Below are positions 11,603-24,789 of a DNA stretch of 64,000 bases, piece after piece. How positions within the stretch are numbered: position 1 is the stretch's first letter; every line of letters begins with the position of its first letter. The stretch is taken from NCBI GenBank assembly GCA_023512835.1, contig CM042090.1:12741343-12805342 (forward strand), given 5' to 3'. The stretch is from Taxillus chinensis. Lineage: Eukaryota > Streptophyta > Magnoliopsida > Santalales > Loranthaceae. A model generated the notes under the pieces. It was given only the letters and a program-made list of their open reading frames with translations. It was not told the origin of the DNA and searched no databases. The position numbers were made by a program, and so were the translations under genes.

Positions 11603-12838
11603 TCATCTACCTCAATTGTCACTTATGACACCACCACATGGGAAAAATTACATCCTCGTGCGCAAATGTAGGCAGGCAGATGCTCGAAAAAATAGTCGCA
11701 TTCATACGGAAAATATAAAAATTGAGTTGCTGTATTATCTTTAAAAGTAGTTTTTCAAAAATAATAAAAAGTATAATTTTTAAAATATTATTTTTTAAAT
11801 AATAATATTATTATAAAATAATAATATAGATAATAATATTTTAAAAAACTACATATTTTAAAATATTTTTTATCTATTTATTATTTAAAATATTAATTTT
11901 AAAATATGTAGTTTTTTAAGAATAAAAAAATATAATGAAAAAAATAAATAAGTAAATATAATAAAACAAATACTTTGCCCCTTTGTTTTACGATTGAGGG
12001 AACAAATATAATATAGTGAGACAAAATATTTATTTACTCTTATATCACTTGTTAAGGCTGAGGCATGAGACTTCGCCGGCCCCTTTGTTTGACTATGAAA
12101 AATGGCCCTTTGTTTACCAATGAAAAATGAGGCTGAGTGAAAAAGATACAGAAAAATAATTTTCTCATAGAGGAAAATTAAAATTAATTTTATGACAACA
12201 AAAAATTGTTATGAAAAAAATATTAATTTCTTTGGCATTGATCCCTACTTTGAGGCCGACAGAAACTTAAATAAGATTGCATGTTTTCAGTGGCATCTTC
12301 CTCATATTTCCATGTTAATATAAAATTTCTCCTTTATTGCCAGCTTTTTATAGTGGACTTCTAAATACACATTGCATAGTGGTTTCCAAGGTTGGTGTGT
12401 TATATTATGATGTTATTTTTCTCTTTAGAATATCCTTTACATATGACTTAACGTCTGGTATGACCAGACATCAAACTTAGATTGGTATGTAAGTTATATG
12501 AAATGAAAGACTAGCTTCAAAGTCCTCTTGTTTGTGTCCAAGTCGTCTAATATATCTATACGTTAGTACTTACTTAAAAGTCATTTGTTGTTTTAAGTCA
12601 TTTTATACACATTTGTCTAAGCTCATAAGTTATTGACACCTAAATTTCATTATTTTGATATTTCAAGTCACCTAAAAAGATTTAAATTCTTTGATATAAA
12701 AGTCTTGATTAATACAATATTAATAAAAAGTTAAAGTATCTCTAATAATAATATATATTTTATTTTTACATGTGGAAAATTCTTTATTTGTTAAGAGTGT
12801 TTTTTTTTCTAATTCCAACAACAATCTTCATCAAAACT
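11157..12838. other. Intergenic AT-rich stretch
   Basis: No gene is visible. It includes a short GC-rich block at 11467-11560 and long A/T-only tracts at 11700-11960 that could pair with each other. Confidence 0.5.
11565..11602. repeat. (AAT)n microsatellite
   Basis: About 12 uninterrupted trinucleotide units. Confidence 0.9.
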
Positions 12839-13239
12839 CACTAAAAAAATGACCTATACCAATAGATAAGAATCTATATATAAAAGTAGAGTCTATACCA
12901 ATAAAAGTCAAAACAGTTAGTATATACTGATACATACTAACAAAAACATATGTTCGTTGATATATTAACGGAAACATATATCCGTTAATATAGATACGAG
13001 GTGTATACCAATGATTCCGTTGGTATACACCGAGTGTCTATGCCAACCACACAATCATCCGTAGGTATAGACTCGAGGTATATACAGACGAATCTAACAT
13101 TGGTATAGACCCTATATTAATGAGATTATCAATGATGAAAAGCCCTTCCGTCGAAATAGTCCCTGTAGTCTATTCTGACTGAAAAATAAGTTATACCAGT
13201 GAAAAAGTTCTATTAGTATAAGTCTTTTCTCTTGTAGTG
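12839..13239. mobile_element. Non-autonomous CACTA-type element, 401 bp
   Basis: The left end reads CACTAAAAAAATGACCTATA and the right end, in reverse, reads CACTACAAGAGAAAAGAC, the typical CACTA terminus of En/Spm elements. It is flanked by the 3-bp target duplication ACT (12836-12838 and 13240-13242), the expected length for the superfamily. The interior has repeated TATACCAA/TTGGTATA words in both orientations, typical subterminal repeats. There is no coding capacity. Confidence 0.85.
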
Positions 13240-14107
13240 ACTTTATTTTTATTAAAATAATAAATTTTATTATATTTAAAATATAATAAACTTTCATTTG
13301 GATAGAGGAAAGAGGAGATAGAAGATAAGGGTCATAAAATAGTATGTGAAGAATGAATAGTGACTCTTCAAAAATAAAGAGTCACTATAGTATTTTAGAC
13401 ATGTGGAGAGTCAAATGAAGAGATTGTTGGAGTTTGTTTTTGAATTTGGTTATCTATTAGTAGACAATAGGAAATCTATTGGAGTTGTTTTAATAAATCG
13501 TACAAACCTTTAAAATAGACTTACAACATTGAATCTTTGGATGAGTTAATCTAGATTTGGGTAAGCTTCTTAAGGAAGTATCTTTGAATATTTGTGAATA
13601 AAGAAGAGAAGAATTTTCTCTCTTGGAATTGATTTATAGAGAGGGAAACTCTTGGGAGGGAGAGGAAAAGGAGAGATTCTAGTGAGAGAGAATCGTAAAG
13701 AAGAATGATCTCATAGCAGTGTAAACTTGTTAAAGGAGGGGAGTGCCTCTTTATATAGCTAAAGGAGGAGGTTTCTAAAGAAGTAAGGGTAAAACATAAA
13801 TATGGATAATGAGAGTAAAATGAACTTGGGATAACAATAATAAAGAAAATAGACTTTGCCAATTGGGTCAATCCTTAGATTTGGGCCTTTAAGAATTGGC
13901 CTTCTTTAAACTTGAACCTTTTTTTTTATTCTTTGTTGGTGAAGTGTCTTTTGGATTGAGCCATAGATCTTCTTTGGAGACGGACCTTGGCACTTCTTTT
14001 GGATGAATTTTTAGCAAATCCATAATCATGAACAGATTTGATAAGAGCTCATTAAGTATTATTTGAACTCAATAAAATGTAAACATTTTGACCGACTATA
14101 CATGGTT

Positions 14108-14163
<56 letters not shown>

Positions 14164-17100
14164 GTTATTGATCTCCAATTAAACTTTAGAGAAAGTGTTT
14201 GAACCTTAGGAAGAGGAGAAATTATGTTTGGAAGATGAAATTATTTGAAGCATAATTTGGAAATATTTTTCTTTAATTCGTGCCATTGCCAAATGCGATT
14301 GAGCAAAAACAATTTGGGCAAAAAAACTAGGTTGTGAGATATTGGGGTCTATTGTATTGTAAGATGTTGTGAGATGTTTTGCGGTATATTGTTGAATTGT
14401 TGTTTTGGAGTGATGGGGTGCAATGTAGAACTTGTTCCACCATAGTATTGGGTTTTCAACTGGATGGAAGACTTCAATTAAATTTTTTTTGTTGATTAAT
14501 GATAGTAAAAATTATTGGGGGTGGAGTTTCTTTGGAAGAAGGGAAAGGATAATTCTTTATTGTATTTAAATTTTGTTGGAAAAAATAATTTCTAACTATT
14601 TGGAAAAAGGAATCATTATACCTAGTTATAGAATCCACATGAAATTCTTTAAACTTTTAATTTTCCTAAAATATATAAATAAAATTTGAAAAAGAAAACT
14701 TTGAAACATGCTTAGATCCGAATTCCTAAAAAAAGGATTTGGAGATAGGGATTTAATAGTACTTTTTTATATGTGGATTTACTATTTATTCTCAAAAAAA
14801 ATTCTTATAATTTTTTATATTTTGTTTGACACATGTATTTTTAAATGAATATAATAAGTAGAAGAAAAAAAGGAAAACTAATAAAGAAAAATATAAGAAT
14901 ATTATTTTAAAAAATAGAGAAATTATAGGAAATGAGATGTAAAATATTCTTTTAAAAATAAGTAAAATTTATGATAAAATTTTAAGGAATGTTATTTGTA
15001 ATAAATTTTGATTTAAAAAAAAAAACTCATTATGGATACTATTAACCAAAAGTCTTGATTTGAAGTCAGATAAGTTAATTAGATTGACATTGCTGACACG
15101 TTTGCATGTGACCGTAAATAATATTTTAATGTGTTTGTATACAAATAATCTATAAGCTGTGATTCTATTTGTAACACATTAATACAATTGACTAATTAAC
15201 TCATCAAAACGAATGAACTAAACAGAATAGGAAAACGATACTCATGTCTCATTTGCGGAATGATCTTCTAACACTTACTATCACGGTAAAAAAATACATT
15301 AAAGGAAGCTTTGGATGAGGTCTCCGGACAGAGTGCCTCGCCGGGCAAGGTGGATGCACCATGTTAGAGCAAAAGGGTGAGGAGGCAGGGGAGGCCACTG
15401 ATAGGGTGGTTTTTTCTCTGTTTTCTGTCTCTTTCTTGGCAATTGAATTTCTAGAGAGTATGTGGAGAGTGAAAATTGATTTTGGAGTAAATTTGGAGCA
15501 AAATGTTTGAATCTCCAATTGAAATTTTTATATTTTATATTCGTTAAAATCATTTTTCAACATATATATGATACGAATGTCAGCCGGGTAAGCGTGTGAT
15601 ATTATGCGTTGGGGCCGACATTAAACTGTGTACACGCGTAATAAACGAAAGTTCCTAATCCAAAGGCAAAGAGGAATTGAGGGAGATTATCGAGGATTGA
15701 AGATTGATGTTGCTTGCAAGCCGATGGCCAAAGAGAAATTGAGTTAGCGTTGAAAAACACTAAAAGAGGTCTGCGGGGGTCTGGACGCAGTGTTCACGGG
15801 ATCGTGGTGCCAGGTTGGCAAAAGTGACCTCCATTTATTGTTGTGTAGGGGATGGCAATTTTGGCCAGGTATTTTTTCTTGCCCGTTTTGTTTTAATGAG
15901 ATAACGGAACGATGATTACAGGTATTAACAGCCTGTTTGAACCTGACATTTACTCATCGCACTCAATAGTCCTATTTTGCCTCAACCCAAACTCATCTGA
16001 GACGGATTGGAATCATTGTCCAACTCTCCCGTTGTCATCCCTATCTCTTACATTATTGCGTACTGTCTGTCAATGCGTTACGCACTTCGCTTTAGTTGAG
16101 AAAGGATGGAAGGCACACCGCACACGTTAGGTGAAGCAGCACCGAAACGATGGCAATGTGTTGGGGGGACCTGCCGGCTCGCTTTGTGACTCCGACGCGG
16201 TGAACCCAGTTATCATTATTAACAGCCAGGCAGCAGCCACAGGCGAAGTCGAACACGCGAGCCGATTTCGGCCCCACCCTTTCATTACTTTTGATTCTTC
16301 TTCCGAAGACGAGCAAACAATAACACAAATAATTTTAAAATAAAAATTGCTGCTTGTAAGCATAAGCCTGCCATGCCTGAATCTGCTCGGGGCTTACTGC
16401 ACATACGCGTGAAAAGAACATTTCCGAATAATATTAATGTATCTTGGGCATTCTTAAAATTACGATCACCCTCTCCTCACAACCTAAAGTCCAGATGTTT
16501 CTTCCTCGTATTTTGAAATCATATGTCGTGGATTAATGTATGTGGCAAAATTCATGTTAACTTGCCCCCCATTAATGTTCTAGATCATTGGATGTAAAAT
16601 GGCGACATACTTGTTGAAAGGCTATGATGTGCATGTTTTAGAGCTTGTGAGCCTTTTGGATCCCTTATCCTTTTATCATATGTTCTTTTAGAAAAATGTA
16701 ACCTTAACCTTAAGACCGGAATCACTTAAAATATTTATGATAAACTTTATTTCCTTTTTCATGTATTGAATTAAAATGAAATGGAAAAATCTATTTTCTT
16801 AAAATAAATATAAAAAAGGCCCAAGCAACCAAGAGTTTGAGTTTTGAGTAATAAGTGCTTATATCTTAATTGTTTCAGCCAAAATTTATTGTGACATTCA
16901 TTTTATTTTTTTTTATTTATAACATCCTGGAATGTTAAACTTATATTCTTCCTTTTTCCAAAATCTTTGCCACAATGGGCCTTGGTCCTATGCTCCCTTA
17001 TTTCCGGAAAAAAAAAATGTTTCCTTAGCTTAGTGAAAATTAAATAAGTTCAAAGCAAGTAAACACCTCTTTATATTAAGACTTAATATTAATTTTGGGC

Positions 17101-17340
17101 ATTGTGAAGGTTTCACTCCTTTTTTGCATATAATCAATTCTCAAACATTTTGTATAGAACTCATATCATGATGGGTGATGACTCCATTTTAATTTATTAT
17201 TTTTTCATTTATTTCTATTCAAAGATTTGTTATAATTAAGTTTAGGCAAAGGCTCGATTATGTGTCATAATAGTGGGCCGCTAACGGCGCACGTTAAAAA
17301 ACTAACATTTGATTTTTCATTAAAGAGTCGACTTTCACTG
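13240..17340. other. Intergenic, no gene supported
   Basis: AT-rich sequence with weak ORFs of low-complexity composition. 14111-14161 is a long (TA)n run. At 15297-15365 a plus frame reads TLKEALDEVSGQSASPGKVD and then APC-stop, which looks like a coding tail, but no upstream exon or family was recognised. 15590-16330 is less AT-rich, with open frames on both strands and no recognisable motif. Confidence 0.5.
14111..14161. repeat. (TA)n microsatellite
   Basis: Uninterrupted TA dinucleotides over about 50 bp. Confidence 0.95.
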
Positions 17341-17579
17341 AGCGACGTACACTCTAACAACCTTGGCCACACAGACCGACCCAACGCCTAAACACACCAG
17401 AAACCGAAGATTCCCACCACGCCTTAAGGAGAAAAAACCGGCGAAAAGGCGACACAAACCGAAACCGCACCAACGAACACGCCACCGAACACACCAAGAA
17501 GATCGAAACGGAAACTTTAAGGGGAAACAAAGAAACTAGGTTAAAGTTGTAACAGCCCAAGAAGGCCCGAACGCGCAAA

Positions 17580-17880
17580 ATTATTTTTTTTTTAATAAAT
17601 TTTTTTTTTTTAAATTTTTTTGTTTTAAAGTTTTTTTTTTTTTTTTTATGGGTTGTTTTTTTGTTTTTGGGGTGGATTTTTATTTTTTTTTTTTTTTTTT
17701 CTTTTTTCGTCTGTTTTTTTTTGGCAAGTTTTTTTTTTCCCCCTCCCCTTTTTGGTTTTTTTCTCCTTCCCCCCCCCCCCCCTTTTTTTTTCAACACTTT
17801 GGGTACGACTGGTTTTTTGTTTTTTTGGTTTTCCGGTTTTGTTTTTTTGCATTGGGCTCTCCATCGGCCCCATTGCTTAA
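17580..17880. other. Noisy poly-T/poly-C tract, probable low-quality sequence
   Basis: Dense T runs, with C runs (up to 14 C near 17770) and scattered G, give many artificial Phe/Pro or Lys/Gly ORFs on both strands. The composition looks like a degraded read end rather than biological sequence, and it lies about 400 bp from the assembly gap. Long low-complexity tracts do exist in plants, so this is not proven. Confidence 0.6.
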
Positions 17881-18274
17881 AAATGCGTCGTGACATTTAA
17901 AGTATTATTTTATCTTATATATGACTTGACTTTGTCTTTGAGCGATGCAGGACAAATATCCCAACATGATTCTTTTGTTTATGAGCTTGTTGCATAATGA
18001 TAATTCAATGACCGTTTTTAATCTCATCGTTCAACCTCCTCTAATGCAAACATCTCCTCCTAGGACTTATCTTTTGTAATATTGTATTCTCCCGTAGTAT
18101 TCAAATGTGGCCTCTCTCAATGAATTTAAAAAACTTGATGCTTTAGTTATTGGAGGTGGTGTCCTAACTTTGCTATTAAAGTCTCCTACTTTTTTTTAGG
18201 GACCTCCACTTTGCTCCCCTTCGCCTTGAGTTTACTCCAACTTGATATCTAAAAGGTCTTTGTCGAACTTCCTC

Positions 18275-18774
18275 NNNNNNNNNNNNNNNNNNNNNNNNNN
18301 NNNNNNNNNNNNNNNNNNNNNNNNNNNNNNNNNNNNNNNNNNNNNNNNNNNNNNNNNNNNNNNNNNNNNNNNNNNNNNNNNNNNNNNNNNNNNNNNNNNN
18401 NNNNNNNNNNNNNNNNNNNNNNNNNNNNNNNNNNNNNNNNNNNNNNNNNNNNNNNNNNNNNNNNNNNNNNNNNNNNNNNNNNNNNNNNNNNNNNNNNNNN
18501 NNNNNNNNNNNNNNNNNNNNNNNNNNNNNNNNNNNNNNNNNNNNNNNNNNNNNNNNNNNNNNNNNNNNNNNNNNNNNNNNNNNNNNNNNNNNNNNNNNNN
18601 NNNNNNNNNNNNNNNNNNNNNNNNNNNNNNNNNNNNNNNNNNNNNNNNNNNNNNNNNNNNNNNNNNNNNNNNNNNNNNNNNNNNNNNNNNNNNNNNNNNN
18701 NNNNNNNNNNNNNNNNNNNNNNNNNNNNNNNNNNNNNNNNNNNNNNNNNNNNNNNNNNNNNNNNNNNNNNNNNN
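18275..18774. other. Assembly gap of exactly 500 N
   Basis: The round size indicates a placeholder of unknown true length. Open frames spanning it have no meaning. Confidence 0.99.
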
Positions 18775-19221
18775 CTGTTTTATCAGGTGATCTTCCCTGT
18801 GGAGCAATCGGAAGCCATACAACATTAGACATCACAGGGCTAGTGGTAGATTAATTCTGATAATTAATGAATTACAGTTGTCTAAGCATATAAAGTTATG
18901 CAAGTTAACTTTTTATAATTTATCTTGACTAATGAATGGAAAAGCTGCACTGAAGAGTGCTACACGAGGGCATTTAAAGATGGTGGTTTACAACTACCAG
19001 AAGTCATCCTCGACTGTCTCGTGAGATTTAACAGTGGGAAAAGTAGGAAACTATAATATTTATATGTAAAAAAAAAAAGAGCTGAATAATAAAATAATAT
19101 GTAAAAAATAAGAGAGCACGACACAGAACCAGCAGAGGACTTAATTAAAGTTACTGCCAGGAAGTTAACAGATGGAGGCATTGAAAGCTTCCACCCACCA
19201 CCTTGCTCACGCTTTTGAATT

Positions 19222-19228
19222 TATATAA
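19222..19228 (+). promoter_or_regulatory. Probable TATA box of the plus-strand GDSL gene
   Basis: TATATAA lies about 73 bp upstream of the ATG at 19301, in otherwise mixed-composition sequence. The spacing suits a plant core promoter with a short 5' UTR. Confidence 0.55.
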
Positions 19229-19300
19229 CTTCCCAAACCACACATACGCTACCCATATCTATCCCGTGTCCCTGTCTGTGTATCTCCAAGTACATAAAAC

Positions 19301-22300
19301 ATGGTTGCTTTGAGATTATTCATGACTGCGTCATTGTGGGTGCTGTTGCTGTTGGGAAGCGTTGCCGTTTCATCATATGGGCAAGAAGAAGGCGGCTACG
19401 TCGGCGGAGGAAGAGATGAAAATGGGGCGGCCGCACCGGGAGCGGGGATAGAGAGGAGGGAGATGGTGCCGGCAATGTTCATATTTGGGGACTCTCTGGT
19501 TGACAACGGTAACAATAATGACCTTCCCTCTTTTGCTAAGGCCAATTACTACCCCTATGGCATCGACTTCGCCGCCGGTCCAACCGGTCGCTTCTCCAAC
19601 GGCAAAACCATGGTTGATGAAATCGGTATGCACATATACTCTGTTTCATAAGTGAAGGCATATGTTACCTCTCGATCATGCATGTACACAACCCTACAAG
19701 GTTTACAAAAAAAAAATACAATTAAATATGGTAATTTTATTAGAGTAATTAAATTTACTTTCAAATCTTTTGGCTCCACCCAAAGAACTATAGCGTGAAT
19801 AAAAAGTAACTTAATATAAAGTTTTTTTTGTAAAAATAAAATATAGAGCGTTATTTTTGTACGTACGTACGTACTTACGTTTACGTATTTGCATGTGTGG
19901 GCAGCGATGCTGCTAGGACTGCCTCTGATTCCTGCGCATTCCCAAGCCTCTCGAGGACAGATATCTCATGGGCTGAACTACGCCTCCGCGGCTGCCGGCA
20001 TTCTTGATGCCACCGGCGGAAACTTTGTGAGTACAAGTTTCGATGTCTCATGCTGCTGCTGCTCCTTCTGCATTTGTACTAATAATCAACTTCAAAACGA
20101 TAATATGAGTCCTTAAAGAACAACGATTAATGCCTATAGTTAATATGATAAATATTCTATTGTACCAATTACTTAATTTGATTACGAGTTTTAGAGGTAA
20201 TTAATTAATATGGTACATATAGGACTCATTAACATTTTTAAAACAAAAGTTAACTCCATCTTCATGTCTTAACAGCACAACAAGGTCTGTTTGTTGTATA
20301 TATATACACACGCGTAGGCACATACTTTAATACACACGAGATTAAAATGTGCGCCATAGATCTTACCGTTTCTTTAATTGGCTGTGTAGACAGTGAACCC
20401 AAAAAACAAAAAAGCGATCTTTAAATTTTCTGTTTTTTTTTCTTACAAAACTATGTCGAACGAACAATTTCGCTAGTCTTAATTGTGATTCTTAAAATCT
20501 TGAAGAAAATTGCAAACCCTCCTTTCTCAAGCCAGGACTTTATTTTAATTTTTTTTTCTAATTAAATAGAAAAATTCTAAATGCAAGATGTGTACTAATT
20601 TATGCACCTAAGATGGATGATTGATTCTTAAATAAGATTAATTTAGTCTTATTTTACCTTTTAAATCTACTTACCCATATGTACATGTCAGCATGACTAT
20701 ATACAAATGTCTAGCAGTCCACTTTCCATATATATACCATAGATTAATCTTTTAAAGAGAGAAAATAAAGAAGAAGGGAAAAGTGAGCTCCTGTTCAACA
20801 TGTGATGACCATTAATTAAAGTCAATTTAATCGCGAGGAATTCTGACAGTCATTCATTGACACTAAACAGTGATCGCTGATACATCGATCTGGATAGGCT
20901 GTCATTTGATCAGGCAATAATTGCCAACAAATGAGAAAATAGGAACGGGGAGTTATATGTATGGCCTGCACGCGATATAATGACCAATAAGCCTTGCCTA
21001 GTGCCAACTGCAACATATTGCAGAAGAACATAACATTTTCTTAAGCAGCAGGTAGCTAGAAAATAGGAGATCATTTTCTATATATATGTAAGCTGGAAAA
21101 CAGCAGCACTTTGCATTATTTCTTTCCTTTTGGAAGTATATGTGATCTCTTTATGTGTGCATGTGTATTACATATGTTTGGTTACAATATTTGTGGTTCA
21201 TTACATATACCACACACTGGCACACACAATTTCATCCGTAACACTTGTTGGTTTACACATGGGTAGTGAACATGCAGGTGACCCGGATTCCGTTCAACGA
21301 ACAGATCCGGAACTTTCAGGGCACGCTGAATCAAATGACGGGTGATCTGGGGGCGGCTGAGGTGGCGCAGGGGATCAGGCGGTGCATATTTTTCGTGGGG
21401 ATGGGGAGCAATGACTACCTCAACAACTACCTCATGCCCAACTATGACACCAAATCACGCTACAATGCCCAGCAGTTTGCAGACCTCCTGGCTCAGCAGT
21501 ACTCGCGCCAGCTCACCGTACGTAAATTAATTAATTATATGTGTGTGCGCGAGTGTCCCATGTCGTGTGTTATGGGACCAAATCTAGTGAGGCCAACGGC
21601 CGCCACCTGCCAAACCCCATCTGCTATCCTTATCCTTACACCTTTATTTAAAAAACAAAAAACCTATTTACTGCTAGCTATATATATAATTTACCTCCGA
21701 GGGTGATGTTATATATATATATATATATAAGATGATGCGGGAGGAGGAGGACAATGATATATATAACAGCAAACGATTCTGCGATCTATATTAGATGATA
21801 TATATATATATATATCAAATGATATAACGATGATGATATATATAGGAAAGGTTTAAATTGTACTTTTATTTAATTATTTATTCGTTATAATTAAATAAAA
21901 ATACTATTTGAATTATTTAAGTGTGATCGTATTTATATTTATCAATTATTTTTTTGAGAGTGGCGCACGCTCCCCAACGGCGCGCTTTCATTTCACAATT
22001 GGTCCTCCAGTTGAGATCATTAATTTGCTGTTGTTTCAACTGTCATCTGTGGAGTCATGGCAGAGTTACTTTTACCATGGTGGTCCATCAATGACTTATT
22101 TGTACACAGTTTGGTACCACTTGGGTCCAAATAATGCCCCTATTGAATTACAGTCCTGGATTATGGAAAAAGGCGCTCAATGTGTGGTTCATGTGGGGTT
22201 GAGTCATTTACTTGGGCTCGGACTCTAATGTCCACGTACGTTATGCCCTCAGTCATATAATTAGTATCTTGTCCTTTAGTTTTTTTTTAAAAAAATATTT

Positions 22301-23850
22301 ATAAAAAACAAACCAACAAACCTTGGAATCAGTGACGGATTTAGGGGGGGGGGGGCCGGCAGGGGCCATGGCCCCCCCCCCCAAATTTTAATTTTTTTTT
22401 ATTATATATATATATATTTATATTAAAATTTTAAAATTTAATTATAATAAAATATATATAGTTATATTTATATTTATATGTGTATATATATAAAAATATA
22501 ATTTTAAATTATAGCTATATATATTAATTAATAATATATATATATGAAAATTTTAGATGAATTTAATTTATTAATTTTGAATTTTTAAAAGTTAAAATAA
22601 TATAAAATAAAAAAAATACTATGTGTGCCACATTAATACTAATATATATTGAATTTATAATTTTAAAAATCTTAAAATCAAATAACATAGTTCACAAACA
22701 TAACACATCATGTATTAACAAATCATCTTAAATAAATAAATTAAAAAAAAATGATAATATTGTTCAGTTCGGTTTAATTTAAACCGCGATTTTGAAATCC
22801 CAAAACAAATCAAACCAATAATATTATTCGGTTTCAAACTCAATCAAACCGATTTTGTTTGATTTTGACGATTTGATAAATTAAATTAATGGTTTCGGAA
22901 GGTCAGTTTAGTTTGGTTTTGGTGATTTAGAATTTCACCCCTAACTTAGATGATGCTAATCATAGTTTTAGGTAACAGATATAGATTATACAGTTTATAT
23001 CTCGCCCCCCCTAATCAAATTTTCTGGATCCGTCCCTGCTTGGAATAGGTTGACATTTACTCGTAACTATTTTATTCTATTTTATTTAGGAATAGGTTGG
23101 CCAATTATTGTCCTCCGTTTTCATATATACGAGTTTTTTGTTTTTCGTTTTTTCAATATAGAGCCTTTACAACCTTGGAGCCCGAAAGTTCGTGCTGGCA
23201 GGGCTTGGACTGATGGGCTGCATCCCCAGCTACCTGGCCCAGAGTCCCACAGGCCGTTGCTCAGACTCAGTGAACGTACTGCTTCAACCCTTCAATGCCA
23301 ATGTCAAGACCATGGTAAATGACCTCAACACCCGCCTCCCGGGTGCCCACTTCGTCTACATCGATGTCTTCCACATGTTCCAAGACCTTCTCGTCAATTC
23401 AGATTCATACGGTACATTCTATTTTCCTATTTCATATACCAGCAGCAGCAGTGCGCCCAAAATTTTATTGATGGTAAAGTGCATGAATCCCCACCACCAC
23501 TTGTTTGGTATGAATGCGATCAGTAAAGTGGTTTAGTGGATATAGTATTTATGAATTTATATTTATTCTAGATTATCAATGATATATATATATATATAAC
23601 TACAAATGCATATGTATGCATGCATGCAGGGTTAATGGTAGCGAATAAAGGATGTTGTGGGGTGGGGAGGAATCAAGGGCAGATAACATGCCTCCCGTTT
23701 CAAACGCCGTGCGAAAACCGCAAAGAGTATGTGTTTTGGGATGCCTTCCACCCAACCGAAGCGGTGAATGTTATATTTGGACGCAAAGCATTCAGCGGTG
23801 ATCTGGCCTCCGTTTTCCCCATGAACATTCAGCAGCTCGCTAGTCTTTAA
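19301..23850 (+). CDS. GDSL esterase/lipase, At1g71691-like, five exons
   Basis: Secreted SGNH-family serine hydrolase acting on ester bonds; the true substrate is unknown. Exons: 19301-19625, 19905-20026, 21278-21517, 23162-23411 and 23630-23850. All introns are GT-AG with consistent phases, giving 385 codons, close to the usual 360-390. Residues 1-27 form a hydrophobic signal peptide, followed by a Gly/Glu-rich linker. Block I is [14 protein letters not shown] (nucleophile Ser65). NYASAAAGI, then [15 protein letters not shown] (oxyanion Asn) and the C-terminal [13 protein letters not shown] (catalytic Asp and His) follow in order. The tail ends INIQ-like (MNIQQLASL). It resembles Arabidopsis At1g71691 from memory along most of its length. 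Intron 3 (1.6 kb) holds a hAT-like insertion but its splice sites look intact. No frame breaks are seen, so it is probably functional. Confidence 0.93.
22330..23038. mobile_element. Non-autonomous hAT-like element, 709 bp, in GDSL intron 3
   Basis: It is flanked by a perfect 8-bp target duplication CTTGGAAT (22322-22329 and 23039-23046). The ends read CAGTGACGGATTTAG on the left and CAGGGACGGATCCAG in reverse from the right, a typical hAT terminus. G and C runs just inside the left end (GGGGGG...GGCCATGGCC) could fold into a hairpin. The interior is AT-rich with no ORF. It is inserted in the sense intron about 120 bp before the exon-4 acceptor. Confidence 0.9.
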
Positions 23851-24789
23851 GATTGTGTGTTAAATTAGCTATTTTTACCTCATTTGCTCGTATAAGACCT
23901 GGTCCTTAATGTATCCTAAGCCCGGGTATTATATATATGTATGTGCTTGTTGAACATTGATCAACATTGCGATTTAGTTTTGGTCTTTAAAGACTTAATT
24001 TGGTACTATAACAATTCCTTTGATGTGTGGGTTGAATCAGTGGCGTAACCAGCGGGGCGATGGCCCTAATAGCATTCCATTCCTACACTATTTTTCAAGC
24101 ATATGTTGCCGGATTAAAACCACACGGCCCCCAAATTGATCCCCTTAATTACTACAGATTTTAAGTACACCCTCCTAAGCCCCCCTTAATCTCATTTCAT
24201 TTTATGTTTACTTAAGTATCACTTTGGTTTCCACGTACTCCAGACTTCTTGAGATAATCATGTTCTTGACATTGCTTGTTGGGCCTCCTTTTAACGAATA
24301 AACATAAGTGTACACTATATTCGCTATTAAGTTATTTCTTTATTTTAATTCATTACATTTCAAGTTGACTTCTTATATTAATAGTTAAATACTAATATAT
24401 TTAAGGGTATAAAATAATTTTTGATATCTTGTGGTTGTGGTTTTGTCCAATCTTTCAAGAAAATAGTTTTTTAATGAGTATTGATGTATAATTAATGGGC
24501 TGTGAGAGAAATAATATCTATGGTTGTAAATTTTATGATATTTCTTTTTTCTCTCGTAATTTTTGTGTCACATTGCGGTTGGGAGGTTGATAAATAGAAG
24601 TTATTTGATAATCTCAACAAAAAATACTTATAAACTAAGTTTTTATTTTTTTTCTAAAAAAGAACATTTGAAGGTTGCTTCTAAAAATCATTTTTTTAGT
24701 AAACAGTTTTAAAACAAATTAAAATGTTAATCCTTTCACAGCATTAAAAGCTACACGGTTTTTGATCTCAATTGGGGGTGGTGGGCATA
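23851..24789. other. Downstream of the plus-strand GDSL gene; no further gene
   Basis: Presumably contains the 3' UTR; no clear AATAAA was seen close to the stop. The rest is AT-rich intergenic sequence without motifs I can name. Confidence 0.5.

Noticed and set aside
13551..13871. 106-codon minus ORF
   Set aside because: Hydrophobic/Ser-rich AT-derived composition, no motif, no splice or homologous context.
17354..17900. Lys/Gly-rich and Phe-rich ORFs
   Set aside because: Produced by low-complexity T and C runs in probable low-quality sequence; no family pattern.
18176..18835. Long open frames on both strands spanning the gap
   Set aside because: They consist almost entirely of N-derived unknown residues.
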